Below are positions 34,250 to 42,744 of a stretch of 64,000 nt of DNA, in pieces (the stretch's first letter is position 1; each line of letters starts with the position of its first letter). This stretch comes from Herminiimonas sp. (GTDB lineage: Bacteria > Pseudomonadota > Gammaproteobacteria > Burkholderiales > Burkholderiaceae), in assembly GCF_030655415.1 (NCBI RefSeq), contig NZ_JAURVN010000014.1, positions 310,001-374,000 on the forward strand, read 5' to 3'. The position numbers and the translations under genes were made by a program. The notes under the pieces were generated by a model. That model was given only the letters and a program-made list of their open reading frames with translations, searched no databases and had not been told where the DNA came from.

Positions 34250-35416
34250 TCAGCTTGCAGCAAGCAGCGTCGGATTGATTCCATTCAATAAATAATCGAT
34301 CAATTCACGCACTGGCCGTATCGCGTTACCGAAAGGCAGCGGCTCCGAGCCACGGAAGAACAAGCCGCGCTCAACATCGCCTTTCAATGCAAAGCCGAGT
34401 TGGGTATCGATGCAGAACTGCCCTGCCTTGGCGATCCCATCACGCAAACCGCATTGATGCAGGCAATCGAAACCGACTGTGCAATCTTTCGGTCCTGCCT
34501 TGCTTTGCAACTTGGCTTCCTTGTCGAGATAATTACTCAGCCATTGTGTCTTCACTGCGCGCGCTGGCAAACCTGCGCAACTCATGAAGGTAACGATATC
34601 TTCAGGCTGCGCACCGGTCAGCACATGTTTGAAGTTGATATGCGCATCGCCTTCTTCCGACACCGCAAACGCGGTGCCAAGCTGGACCGCACTCGCGCCC
34701 ATGCCAAACAGTTCAGCTACTTGCTGAGGACTGTGTATGCCGCCAGCGACGATCAGTGGAATTCTTCCAGGCTCTATGCCTAGTTCTTGGAACAGCTTCA
34801 AGGTGCCTTCGAGCACAACAGAAAAAGCAAAGTGCGGATCATTGACGCTATCTATCCCAGCCGCGCCAAGATGACCGGCAGCATATTGTGGGTTCTCGAT
34901 GACGATGGCGTCAGGCAGACGATTGCGACGCATCCATTTTTTCAATATCAATGCGATGCCGCGCACATCGGACAAGATCGGGATCAATGCCACATTGGGA
35001 TAATCAGCCGTCAGTTCCGGCAAATCCATAGGCAGACCGGCGCCAACCACGATGGCATCGGCACCGCTCTCGCACGATTGCTTTACGTAGGCTGCATATT
35101 CGGCAACTGCGCGCATCACATTGACGGCGATCATGCCATTGCCGGCTGCGATTTCTTTCGCGGCCTTGATTTCTCTATCGAGCGCAATCAGATTCACTGC
35201 ATCGATCAATTTTTTATCACGCGACTTCTCGGTTTGTTCCATCAGATCGGGATGATGGCGACGCAAATCTACGCTTGAAATCGTACCAAGAGCACCCAAT
35301 TTCGCGACATTGCCTGCCAGACTGTGAGCAGAAACGCCGACGCCCATACCGCCCTGCACGATGGGCAGCAGTAATTTATTTTTCAGCTTTAATTTCGGGA
35401 ATGCAGTATCCAGCAC
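34250..35416 (-). CDS. Nitronate monooxygenase (2-nitropropane dioxygenase family)
   Basis: A 388-residue FMN-dependent TIM-barrel enzyme that oxidises nitronates such as propionate 3-nitronate. IVQGGMGVGVSAHSLAGNVA is the N-terminal signature; ADAIVVGAGLPMDLP, IVENPQYAAGHLG (with the catalytic-type His) and IPLIVAGGIHSPQQVAELFG bind FMN and close the barrel. The C-terminal half holds a Cys-rich stretch (DCTVGFDCLHQCGLRDG). The start is GTG at 35416 with AAGGAAG 6 nt upstream. An FNR-type site lies about 60 bp upstream, which suggests control by oxygen or nitric oxide. Confidence 0.87.
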   Translation of the reverse strand: MLDTAFPKLKLKNKLLLPIVQGGMGVGVSAHSLAGNVAKLGALGTISSVDLRRHHPDLMEQTEKSRDKKLIDAVNLIALDREIKAAKEIAAGNGMIAVNVMRAVAEYAAYVKQSCESGADAIVVGAGLPMDLPELTADYPNVALIPILSDVRGIALILKKWMRRNRLPDAIVIENPQYAAGHLGAAGIDSVNDPHFAFSVVLEGTLKLFQELGIEPGRIPLIVAGGIHSPQQVAELFGMGASAVQLGTAFAVSEEGDAHINFKHVLTGAQPEDIVTFMSCAGLPARAVKTQWLSNYLDKEAKLQSKAGPKDCTVGFDCLHQCGLRDGIAKAGQFCIDTQLGFALKGDVERGLFFRGSEPLPFGNAIRPVRELIDYLLNGINPTLLAAS

Positions 35417-35474
35417 GGTCTTCCTTCGCTAGCAATAGAGTTGATCGACTGTAGCAAACGGCGCTGAGAACAAA

Positions 35475-35488
35475 TTGACATGGATCAA
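35475..35488 (-). promoter_or_regulatory. FNR/ANR-type box upstream of nitronate monooxygenase
   Basis: TTGACATGGATCAA matches the TTGAT-N4-ATCAA consensus at 9 of 10 fixed positions. Its centre is about 65 bp upstream of the GTG start, a natural class II activator position if transcription begins near 35440. It could also serve the forward gene starting at 35604. Confidence 0.6.
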
Positions 35489-35603
35489 AAATGATTCGAA
35501 CTAAGATGAGATGCTGAATAAGAAAATCGTCTTCATCAACACATGTTTGCCACACTAGAATGCTAAAGTGCAATCAGCATTTAATATAGATTGAGAGATA
35601 GCC

Positions 35604-36302
35604 ATGAGTCGCCAGCATCACTCCGAAAACCATCGCAACGATCGTATAGGCTGGTTACGAGCAGCCGTTCTTGGGGCAAATGACGGCATCATTTCGACGG
35701 CATGTCTTATGTTGGGGATAGCTGCATCGAATGCTGGACGTAACGAATTGCTGGTGGCAGGTATTGCAGCGCTGGTTGCAGGAGCCATGTCGATGGCCGC
35801 GGGTGAATATGTGTCTGTGAGTTCTCAATCGGATACTGAAGAGGCGGATCTTGAACGCGAACGCGGGGAACTACGCGATCAGCCTGATGCCGAACAGCGA
35901 GAGCTGGCATCGATTTATGTAAGGCGCGGCCTCACACCAGAATTGGCGACACAAGTTGCGCAACAGCTGATGTCGCATGATGCGTTAAGTGCCCATGCTC
36001 GCGATGAGCTCGGCATCCACGAGATAACGGCGGCACGTCCCATTCAAGCTGCCGTCACCTCGGCTCTGACGTTTTCGGCGGGTGCCGCATTGCCTTTGAT
36101 AACAGCAGTGCTTGCCCCGCCACATTTGCTGACAGTGCTGCTTGCAGCAACCTCACTGTTCTTTCTGGTTGCTCTCGGTGTATTGGCTGCAATGGTCGGA
36201 GGCGCACCAATGATGCGGTCCGCTCTGCGTGTTGGTTTCTGGGGCGCACTTGCAATGGCCGTTACGGCAGGAATAGGCCGAATTTTCGGAACTATCATTT
36301 AA
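35604..36302 (+). CDS. VIT1/CCC1 family iron/manganese transporter
   Basis: A 232-residue membrane protein of the VIT1 family, which moves Fe2+ or Mn2+. GWLRAAVLGANDGIISTACL and GAMSMAAGEYVSVSSQSDTE are diagnostic. A charged cytosolic domain (about residues 75-145, with metal-binding glutamates) separates the first two helices from the last three. It is transcribed alone, with a GAGA-type ribosome site and 72 bp before cbpA. A role in metal detoxification or storage is inferred from the family. Confidence 0.9.
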   Translation: MSRQHHSENHRNDRIGWLRAAVLGANDGIISTACLMLGIAASNAGRNELLVAGIAALVAGAMSMAAGEYVSVSSQSDTEEADLERERGELRDQPDAEQRELASIYVRRGLTPELATQVAQQLMSHDALSAHARDELGIHEITAARPIQAAVTSALTFSAGAALPLITAVLAPPHLLTVLLAATSLFFLVALGVLAAMVGGAPMMRSALRVGFWGALAMAVTAGIGRIFGTII

Positions 36303-36374
36303 GCTATTACATGCATAAATACGCATGACGAACACCTGCATTTTTCCTTACATCAGACACACAAGGTTGCAGAC

Positions 36375-37316
36375 ATGAAATTCAAGGATTACTACGAAAC
36401 ACTGGGCGTCAAACGCGATGCGACGCAAGACCAGATCAAGAGCGCCTATCGCAAACTGGCGCGCAAATTTCATCCCGATGTATCGAAGGAATCTGACGCA
36501 GAGGCGCGCTTCAAGGAGATGGGCGAAGCCTACAAGGTATTGAAAGATCCTGAGTCACGCGCATCCTATGATCGACTCGGAGCAAATTGGCAAAACGGGC
36601 AAGACTTTCAGCCGCCGCCAAATGCAGATGCCGGCTTCGAGTACGGTGGTCGAGGTGCTCAGGCAGGTTTCGGTGATGCTTCAGATTTTGGTGAATATTT
36701 CGAACAGATGTTTGGTCGTCAAACCGGTTTTGGCCAAGGTCGACGCCGTACCGTGCATGCACAAGGCGAAGACCATCATGCCAAGGTAGAGATCGATCTG
36801 GAAGACGCTTATCGCGGCGCAGAGCGCAACATCTCGCTGCGCATGCCGGTCGTCGATGACAACGGCCATGTCGTGACCAAAGATCGTACCCTCAGTGTCA
36901 ACATTCCAAAAGGAATACGTGCCGGACAAACCTTGCGTCTATCCGGCCAGGGCGGTCCCGGCGTGGGCGAAGGCAAAGCTGGCGACCTCTATCTGGAAAT
37001 CGTCTTCCGTCCACATCCGCGCTATCGCGTCGATGGTCGCGATGTCTACGTCGATCTGCCGCTCGCACCTTGGGAAGCCGCACTCGGTGCCAGTGTGAAT
37101 GTGCCGATCCCTGAAGGTTCGGTTGAATTGACGATTCCACCTAATTCGGTAGGAGGTCGCAAGCTGCGTCTCAAAGGAAAAGGTATACCCGGCAAGGAAG
37201 CCGGTGACTTGTATGTGGTGCTCACCATCGTCTTGCCACCAGCCGATACCGAAGCCGCAAAAGAAGCCTATCGCAAGCTACAGGAAGCCATTCCCTTCAA
37301 CCCACGCGCCGTTTAA
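36375..37316 (+). CDS. cbpA: Curved DNA-binding protein / DnaJ-type co-chaperone CbpA
   Basis: A 313-residue J-domain protein. The J domain is at residues 1-70 with HPD at 33-35 (KFHPDVSKES), then a glycine-rich linker and two C-terminal beta domains (NISLRMPVVDDNGH, IRAGQTLRLSGQGGPGVG). It lacks the cysteine-rich zinc region of DnaJ, which fits CbpA. It stimulates DnaK and binds curved DNA. It is followed by cbpM 14 bp on, the usual pairing that modulates it. Confidence 0.95.
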   Translation: MKFKDYYETLGVKRDATQDQIKSAYRKLARKFHPDVSKESDAEARFKEMGEAYKVLKDPESRASYDRLGANWQNGQDFQPPPNADAGFEYGGRGAQAGFGDASDFGEYFEQMFGRQTGFGQGRRRTVHAQGEDHHAKVEIDLEDAYRGAERNISLRMPVVDDNGHVVTKDRTLSVNIPKGIRAGQTLRLSGQGGPGVGEGKAGDLYLEIVFRPHPRYRVDGRDVYVDLPLAPWEAALGASVNVPIPEGSVELTIPPNSVGGRKLRLKGKGIPGKEAGDLYVVLTIVLPPADTEAAKEAYRKLQEAIPFNPRAV

Positions 37317-37330
37317 TAAGGACGTTCATC

Positions 37331-37648
37331 ATGAGTAAAACAGTGATCAACTATCTTGAATGCCAGGTCGTCGAAGAAGATATTCATCTGACCTTGTTTG
37401 AACTGTGCCAGGCATCGCATGCATCGGAAGAAACGATTACCTCGCTAGTGCTGGAAGGCGTGCTGGAACCGATAGGACAGCAGCCGCAAGAATGGCAATT
37501 TTCCGGCCCCTCTTTACGTCGCGCGAAACTGGCTCAGCACCTGACTGAAGACATGGAAATCAACACACCGGGCATCGCACTCGCGCTGGATCTGCTTGAG
37601 CGCATAGAGACATTGCAGGCACAATTGGTACGCATGAGTCGGCATTAA
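37331..37648 (+). CDS. cbpM: CbpA modulator CbpM
   Basis: A 105-residue MerR-like helical protein that inhibits CbpA by binding its J domain. VVEEDIHLTLFELCQASHAS and GVLEPIGQQPQEWQFSGPSL match the CbpM family, ending in a helical stretch (LALDLLERIETLQAQLVRM). AAGGA precedes the ATG. It forms an operon with cbpA and is convergent with soxR (35 bp apart). Confidence 0.9.
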   Translation: MSKTVINYLECQVVEEDIHLTLFELCQASHASEETITSLVLEGVLEPIGQQPQEWQFSGPSLRRAKLAQHLTEDMEINTPGIALALDLLERIETLQAQLVRMSRH

Positions 37649-37683
37649 GTCGTTTTATTCAGCTGCTTGATTCGAGTAGATGT

Positions 37684-38142
37684 TTATTCAGGATCAAGCA
37701 AGCGCGGACCAGCGCCCTGCGCCGCAAGTACATCCATAGGATTACGCAGCCTGCAATTTTCTATCGACAGGCAACCGCAACCTATGCACTCATTCAACTG
37801 ATCGCGTAGTTGCAACATCTTTTCAATTCGTTGATCGAGATCCACTTTCCATTTCGCAGAAAGTCGCGCCCAATCCTTCGCTGTTGGCGTGCGTGATTGC
37901 GGCAAGGTTGCCATCGCCACGCCGACATCTGCCAATGGTATTCCCAGGCGCTGCGCCACCTTGATGATCGCCACGCGACGCAAGACATCGCGTCCATAGC
38001 GACGTTGATTGCCTGGATTACGTCGACTCGTGATCAAGCCCTTGGCTTCATAGAAGTGAATCGCCGACACCGCTAAACCACTGCGACTGGCGACCTCACC
38101 TACTGTCAATTCCTTATGTACTTCCTCAACATCGATCGCCAT
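37684..38142 (-). CDS. soxR: Redox-sensitive transcriptional activator SoxR
   Basis: A 152-residue MerR-family dimer with a [2Fe-2S] cluster. The helix-turn-helix is [20 protein letters not shown], a long dimer helix follows, and the cluster motif [12 protein letters not shown] supplies Cys119, 122, 124 and 130, the same positions as in E. coli SoxR. When oxidised by redox-cycling compounds it activates a promoter with a long spacer. Exactly such a promoter, with a SoxR box, lies between it and the divergent FMN reductase gene; soxS is absent, as is usual outside enterics. Confidence 0.95.
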   Translation of the reverse strand: MAIDVEEVHKELTVGEVASRSGLAVSAIHFYEAKGLITSRRNPGNQRRYGRDVLRRVAIIKVAQRLGIPLADVGVAMATLPQSRTPTAKDWARLSAKWKVDLDQRIEKMLQLRDQLNECIGCGCLSIENCRLRNPMDVLAAQGAGPRLLDPE

Positions 38143-38151
38143 AAATCCTTC

Positions 38152-38182
38152 TTGACCTTAACTTAAGTTGAGGTTTTACACT
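38152..38182 (+). promoter_or_regulatory. SoxR-dependent promoter with SoxR box
   Basis: The palindrome CCTTAACTTAAGTTGAGG (38156-38173) lies between a -35 (TTGACC, 38152-38157) and a -10 (TACACT, 38177-38182) separated by 19 bp, the over-long spacing typical of MerR-type promoters. It points toward the FMN reductase gene at 38294; soxR itself starts just to the left and is probably autoregulated. Confidence 0.85.
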
Positions 38183-38293
38183 GCCTTTCAAGATGAGGCA
38201 AGAGGCTGTGAATTTTTAATCACATTCAAGCAAGCTGCGATCAAGGTTCAACAGGTTTCATAAGCATTTCAATTTTGATGGAGAGCAGCAAGA

Positions 38294-38872
38294 ATGAGCG
38301 ACACAATCAATATGGTCTTGATCTATGGCAGTGTGCGCGACGGACGTTACTGCGATACGGTTGCCAAATGGGCGCATGCCCAAGTCGCCGCGCACAAGGG
38401 ATTTTCAATCGAAATTGTTGATCCGGCAGAACTCACGCTACCCGCCAAAATGTCACGCAATGAAAGCGGCGATTTGGATAAGTTGAAAGGACTTATCGAT
38501 GTTGCCGATGCATTCCTGATCGTCACGCCTGAATACAACCACGGCTATCCGGCTGCGCTCAAACACTTGATCGATTCCATCTATAGCGAATGGCAAGCCA
38601 AACCGGTAGCCTTCGTCTCTTACGGTGCAGCTTCAGGCGGCTTGCGTGCGGTCGAACAACTACGTCAGGTATTTGCAGAACTGCATATCGCGTCGATGCG
38701 CAGCACAGTCAGCTTTGCCAATGTGTGGGAACAGTTCGATGAACACGGCAGATTGCATGCGCCGGACAGGCCAGAGAAAGCGATGTCGATGATGCTGGCT
38801 CAATTGCAGTGGTGGGCCAACGCATTGAAGAATGCGCGTGCGCAGATTCCTTATGATGCGGTGGCTAATTAA
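38294..38872 (+). CDS. NADPH-dependent FMN reductase
   Basis: A 192-residue flavodoxin-like reductase of the FMN_red family. MVLIYGSVRDGRYCDTVAKW is the FMN phosphate loop, and TPEYNHGYPAALKHLIDS is the family hallmark. Such enzymes reduce quinones, azo dyes or chromate with NADPH. It is the likely target of the SoxR promoter upstream, which fits a role in dealing with redox-cycling compounds. GGAG before the ATG supports the start. Confidence 0.9.
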   Translation: MSDTINMVLIYGSVRDGRYCDTVAKWAHAQVAAHKGFSIEIVDPAELTLPAKMSRNESGDLDKLKGLIDVADAFLIVTPEYNHGYPAALKHLIDSIYSEWQAKPVAFVSYGAASGGLRAVEQLRQVFAELHIASMRSTVSFANVWEQFDEHGRLHAPDRPEKAMSMMLAQLQWWANALKNARAQIPYDAVAN

Positions 38873-38894
38873 GGCGAACTACTTTTTTGTCGTG

Positions 38895-39764
38895 TTATTT
38901 TTTTTGCGATTTGACGATCACCGTGCATGTCGTACCGGCTATCAGCTTATGTTCTTTATCCAGATCATCAATGCGTATGCGCACAGGCACGCGTTGCGCC
39001 AATCGTACCCAGTTGAACGTTGGATTGATATCGGCCAGCAATTCCTTACCAGTCGCAGCATCCCTATCGGTAATGCCGCGTGAGATACTTTCGATATGGC
39101 CTTTCAATGCTGGGCCCCCACTCATCAAATGGATTTCAACTGGATCATTGACGGACAGATAAGGCAATTTTGTTTCTTCAAAATAGCCACTGACATGATA
39201 AGAATTACTGTCTATTACCGCCAATTGCGGAACACCTATCGCCGCAAAATCTCCCGCATACACATGCAAATTAGTGACGTAGCCATCAACTGGCGCTTTC
39301 ACTTCGGTGCGCTCCAGATTCAGTTGCGCGGTTTCCAGCTCTGCCGCTGCAGCCTGGTATTTTGCGCCGGCGATAGAAGACAGTGACGCGGCTGCTTCAC
39401 GGTTTTCACTGGTGACTATCGATGCATCGAGGCCGCTGCGACGTGCGGCTTCCTTGCTGCGCATGCCCTTCTCTGCTTGCTGCGCAGCCAGCGTTGCTTC
39501 TGCCTGCGACACTACATGCGCGTAACGACGTTTATCTATGCTGAACAAAATATCGCCTTTTCGCACGAACTGGTTATCACGTACTGCGACATTGATCACG
39601 ATGCCAGATACATCCGGTGCAATGTGTATGGTATCGGCCTTGACGCGTCCATCGCGCGTCCATGGCGAGACCATATTGTCATTCCACAAGTAGGCACCGA
39701 ACAGAATGGCAATCAATAAAAGTGCGCCGGTAATGATGTAGCGTGAGTAGGCAGATATACGCAT
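38895..39764 (-). CDS. HlyD-family membrane fusion protein (AaeA/EmrA-like)
   Basis: A 289-residue periplasmic adaptor with one N-terminal helix (IITGALLLIAILFGAYLW). The lipoyl/barrel-sandwich halves (VSGIVINVAVRDNQFVRKGD and VKAPVDGYVTNLHVYAGDFA) flank a coiled-coil hairpin (about residues 80-140). It probably links the FUSC inner-membrane pump to the NodT-type outer-membrane channel of this operon, as AaeA does with AaeB. It is last in the five-gene reverse operon, 45 bp after the DUF1656 gene. Confidence 0.9.
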   Translation of the reverse strand: MRISAYSRYIITGALLLIAILFGAYLWNDNMVSPWTRDGRVKADTIHIAPDVSGIVINVAVRDNQFVRKGDILFSIDKRRYAHVVSQAEATLAAQQAEKGMRSKEAARRSGLDASIVTSENREAAASLSSIAGAKYQAAAAELETAQLNLERTEVKAPVDGYVTNLHVYAGDFAAIGVPQLAVIDSNSYHVSGYFEETKLPYLSVNDPVEIHLMSGGPALKGHIESISRGITDRDAATGKELLADINPTFNWVRLAQRVPVRIRIDDLDKEHKLIAGTTCTVIVKSQKK

Positions 39765-39809
39765 GAGCGTGATCCTTAGTTTCAGTAAATTATTTTAACA
39801 AGTTGCTTT

Positions 39810-40007
39810 TTAGTACAGCAAGAACGCAAGTGCACCAAATATACAAACCAGCGTACACAAACGAAACAGCGAGCGATGCCATACGTATTGGTAGACACCA
39901 AAGTGACCACACAACCAGTCAACGCCGATATTAATTAATACGCTGGCAAAGAAAACGATTAACAGCGATGGCATCAAGATGCCGAACATGGCAATTTCAC
40001 GCGGCAT
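39810..40007 (-). CDS. DUF1656 small membrane protein
   Basis: A 65-residue protein with two hydrophobic helices (LMPSLLIVFFASVLINIGVD and LFRLCTLVCIFGALAFLL). The DUF1656 family (AaeX-like) is regularly found with FUSC and HlyD efflux genes. I choose the ATG at 40007 (MPREIAMFGILM), which has GGAG 9 nt upstream and overlaps the FUSC stop by 11 bp; a longer frame starts at 40022. The overlap suggests translational coupling. Confidence 0.85.
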   Translation of the reverse strand: MPREIAMFGILMPSLLIVFFASVLINIGVDWLCGHFGVYQYVWHRSLFRLCTLVCIFGALAFLLY

Positions 40008-42243
40008 GATCGAGTGCTCCATTCTGTGTTTCTTCAGTTACAGAATTATTCAATGATTGATCCAGCAAGGACGTATGAATTAAATGCAGGTCAGTTAATG
40101 CGCGCTGCAGTTGTGCCGTTTCCTGCGATAACAGATTGGGCTCACCCTGCTGCAACTTGAGCAATAATTCACGCAGCATCTTGCCAGCGAGTTTTGTTTC
40201 CGCAATGGCACGTTCACGTTGCGATGCTTCCGGGCGTCGAAAATATTCGGCCAAACTGGCAACGCATTTTTCCTTGGCAATCCGCGCTGGATGCCCAACT
40301 TCAAGACGCGCGCTTAAATCGCGCAAATCGATAATCGCGTGACCGAGTTCCAGCAAGGTAATCGCCTGATTCAAAGTCATGCGCGTCGCGGCATCGGCAG
40401 TGCCACGTATGCTCATGTTCAACTGATTTAACAGATCGCGGACACGGCTTTCAAAATGATGGCGTAAATATGCGGTATCGCTGCTGATGCAAAGACGTAA
40501 AGCTTCACCCCACAACGCGTCCGCGATATGCCGGCGAGAACCTTGTTTGTGCTCAGGCAAAATCAGCGCGAACATCAAAGCGGCAAGTACCAGTCCCAAA
40601 ACTTGCGCCATGCTGTCATTGAAGAAGCTGACTACATTGAAGCGCATCATGTTCTCGGGTGCGATCATTTGCGCAAACATCAGATTGAAACCTACGCCTA
40701 TCCCCGCCACCTTGCGCCATGTGCTGAGATACGCACCTGCCATCAAAAACGGCAGCATGGCCAACACCAGCATCGCATACCCTTCAACATGATTCAGCAT
40801 GAAGAAGGCGCAAACAAAAGCAAACGGTGTTGCAATCGCGAAGCCCAACGTGGTCTGCCGTATCAAGGTTGACGGATCTGGCGACGACGCGGCCAGGCCG
40901 CAAAAAATGACCGCAATGATGACCGCGCCACTCGCACTCGGCCAGTTCAATGCATGCCAGGCCAACGCAAGCAGCAACAAGGCCGCAGCGCTGCGCAAGC
41001 CTGCCGCAATCGCAATCATCGGCGGTGTCTTGGCGCTATACGACAATATCTTCGCCTGATTTTTTTGATTGATGTTCGAAAGTCGTTTTGGCAAATCGTG
41101 ATAAATCGATACCAGTTGAAAAAGCTCATCACTGAAGCGCTGCATCAGCTCCAATGCGGTATCCAGATCCAGCCTTTGCTGATCGTTGAATCGATGCTGC
41201 GAGAATTCATGCCGTGCATCCAAGATTAATTGCGGCAAGGCCTGATTCAATGCAATCAGCTTTTCGCGCGTCACACCGGCTTCAACCGCATTACGTGCCG
41301 GAACATCCGTCACCATCAGCGCCGTCGAAAACGCAGCATACAAAGGCAGCATCACATCCGGCACCAACATGTCACCGCGATTACGCGAGCGTTGCATCAG
41401 TTGATGCAAGGTATGGAAGGTCGTCAGGCCGATCATCGCAGCAGAGTTGAACGCATGCAGTTGTTGATTGCGCGTACGCACATCGCCAGCTTCAAAAAAA
41501 GCCGCAGCGCGTCCCGATTCCAGCGAGGCAACTTCGGTAGCAAACTGCAGATGCAAGCGTTCTAGCTGTTCAGGGCTAAGACGTCCTTGCATCGCGTCGT
41601 GGAACAATTGCGCCATATCGCGATACAGCTTGCGTACAGCAAGTACCAATTGTTCACTTTGATGTTTAGGAAAAATCGCATCATTGATCAGCGCAGCGCA
41701 CAAGATGCCTAGCGAGATTTCCGTCACGCGCGACACTGCCAGATCAAACACATGCAGCGGCATATCAATTGCCGGCACTGCAATCATGCAAGCGGTGTAA
41801 CCGGCCAACACAAAACCATAGGAACGCGCGTTGCGCATCAAGGCCGAACCGGCTGTACACAAACCTACCCACACTGCGAGTGCAATGAAAAGCAACGTCG
41901 CTTGTTGCGGGAACAAGGCAAGCAAAGTCAGCGCCGCGACACAGCCAATCAAGGTTCCAAGCAAACGATAAATACTTTTTTCCAGCGCCATGCCACTACT
42001 AGGCAAGGCAACGATAAACACCGTCATCATCGCGCCGCGTGGCGAATCAAAACCTAGGCGAAATGCAATCCACAAGGCGAGAAAAGCCGCCAACATGGTT
42101 TTCAACACGAAGACCCAACGCTGCCCTTCTGTATCTATCCAATCCTGCGCAATCATGCGTGCACGGCGAACTCGTCTAGCCGACGGTCCTTTTGGCAAAG
42201 ACGGTTCAGAGTTGGCTGAAGCTGATTCGGCAGTAGTGCTCAC
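39997..42243 (-). CDS. FUSC-family efflux pump (aromatic acid exporter type)
   Basis: A 748-residue inner-membrane protein. Two blocks of about six helices, each followed by a cytosolic region, have the FUSC/AaeB arrangement (MLAAFLALWIAFRLGFDSPR with GAMMTVFIVALPSSGMALEK, and a second similar block after residue 400 with LALAWHALNWPSASGAVIIA). It exports hydroxylated aromatic acids or related compounds by proton motive force. It starts with GTG at 42243, 3 nt after the MarR stop, and its stop overlaps the DUF1656 gene. Confidence 0.88.
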   Translation of the reverse strand: MSTTAESASANSEPSLPKGPSARRVRRARMIAQDWIDTEGQRWVFVLKTMLAAFLALWIAFRLGFDSPRGAMMTVFIVALPSSGMALEKSIYRLLGTLIGCVAALTLLALFPQQATLLFIALAVWVGLCTAGSALMRNARSYGFVLAGYTACMIAVPAIDMPLHVFDLAVSRVTEISLGILCAALINDAIFPKHQSEQLVLAVRKLYRDMAQLFHDAMQGRLSPEQLERLHLQFATEVASLESGRAAAFFEAGDVRTRNQQLHAFNSAAMIGLTTFHTLHQLMQRSRNRGDMLVPDVMLPLYAAFSTALMVTDVPARNAVEAGVTREKLIALNQALPQLILDARHEFSQHRFNDQQRLDLDTALELMQRFSDELFQLVSIYHDLPKRLSNINQKNQAKILSYSAKTPPMIAIAAGLRSAAALLLLALAWHALNWPSASGAVIIAVIFCGLAASSPDPSTLIRQTTLGFAIATPFAFVCAFFMLNHVEGYAMLVLAMLPFLMAGAYLSTWRKVAGIGVGFNLMFAQMIAPENMMRFNVVSFFNDSMAQVLGLVLAALMFALILPEHKQGSRRHIADALWGEALRLCISSDTAYLRHHFESRVRDLLNQLNMSIRGTADAATRMTLNQAITLLELGHAIIDLRDLSARLEVGHPARIAKEKCVASLAEYFRRPEASQRERAIAETKLAGKMLRELLLKLQQGEPNLLSQETAQLQRALTDLHLIHTSLLDQSLNNSVTEETQNGALDHAA

Positions 42244-42246
42244 GAC

Positions 42247-42744
42247 TCAGATGCTTTCGTCCAGATTGATCAACTGTTGCTTGAGCAAGGTCTCATGCGA
42301 TGCAAGATCCTTGGCATTGATACCTGCATAAGTCTGCTGCAGAATCTTCCAGTACTCAGGCGACACTTGCTCGACGCGCTTGCGACCTGCGCTGGTCAGC
42401 GAGATCACAACGCTGCGTCTGTCTTCCTGACTAAAGCGGCGTTTGATCAAGCCTTGTCTTTCCAGATCATTGCAGATGCGCGTCAAATTGGCAGGCTTTT
42501 CGGAACAGGCATCGCCCAGATCAGAGGCGCGCTGCGTCTCTTCATCGGAACCGTACAACACCATCAACGCGGTGTAGCTCACACTGGTCAAACCATGATT
42601 TTTCATCACGGCATTGAGTTGATCTTGCGTGCGTTTTTGTATGTGATACGCGAGACGGCTCAGCGACACCAATTGCTTGGGATGATCCGGCATGCGCACA
42701 CCACAACGTTCTATACGGCGAGCGGTACTATCAAAATTACTCAT
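42247..42744 (-). CDS. MarR-family transcriptional regulator
   Basis: A 165-residue dimeric winged-helix regulator. The recognition region is EKPANLTRICNDLERQGLIKRR, with the wing SQEDRRSVVISLTSAGRKRV; the DxRS motif in the wing is typical. It lies inside the NodT-FUSC operon, overlapping the NodT stop by 4 bp (ATGA) and 3 nt before FUSC, so it likely represses the whole operon and responds to the exported aromatic compound. No palindromic site of the usual type is clear upstream. Confidence 0.9.
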   Translation of the reverse strand: MSNFDSTARRIERCGVRMPDHPKQLVSLSRLAYHIQKRTQDQLNAVMKNHGLTSVSYTALMVLYGSDEETQRASDLGDACSEKPANLTRICNDLERQGLIKRRFSQEDRRSVVISLTSAGRKRVEQVSPEYWKILQQTYAGINAKDLASHETLLKQQLINLDESI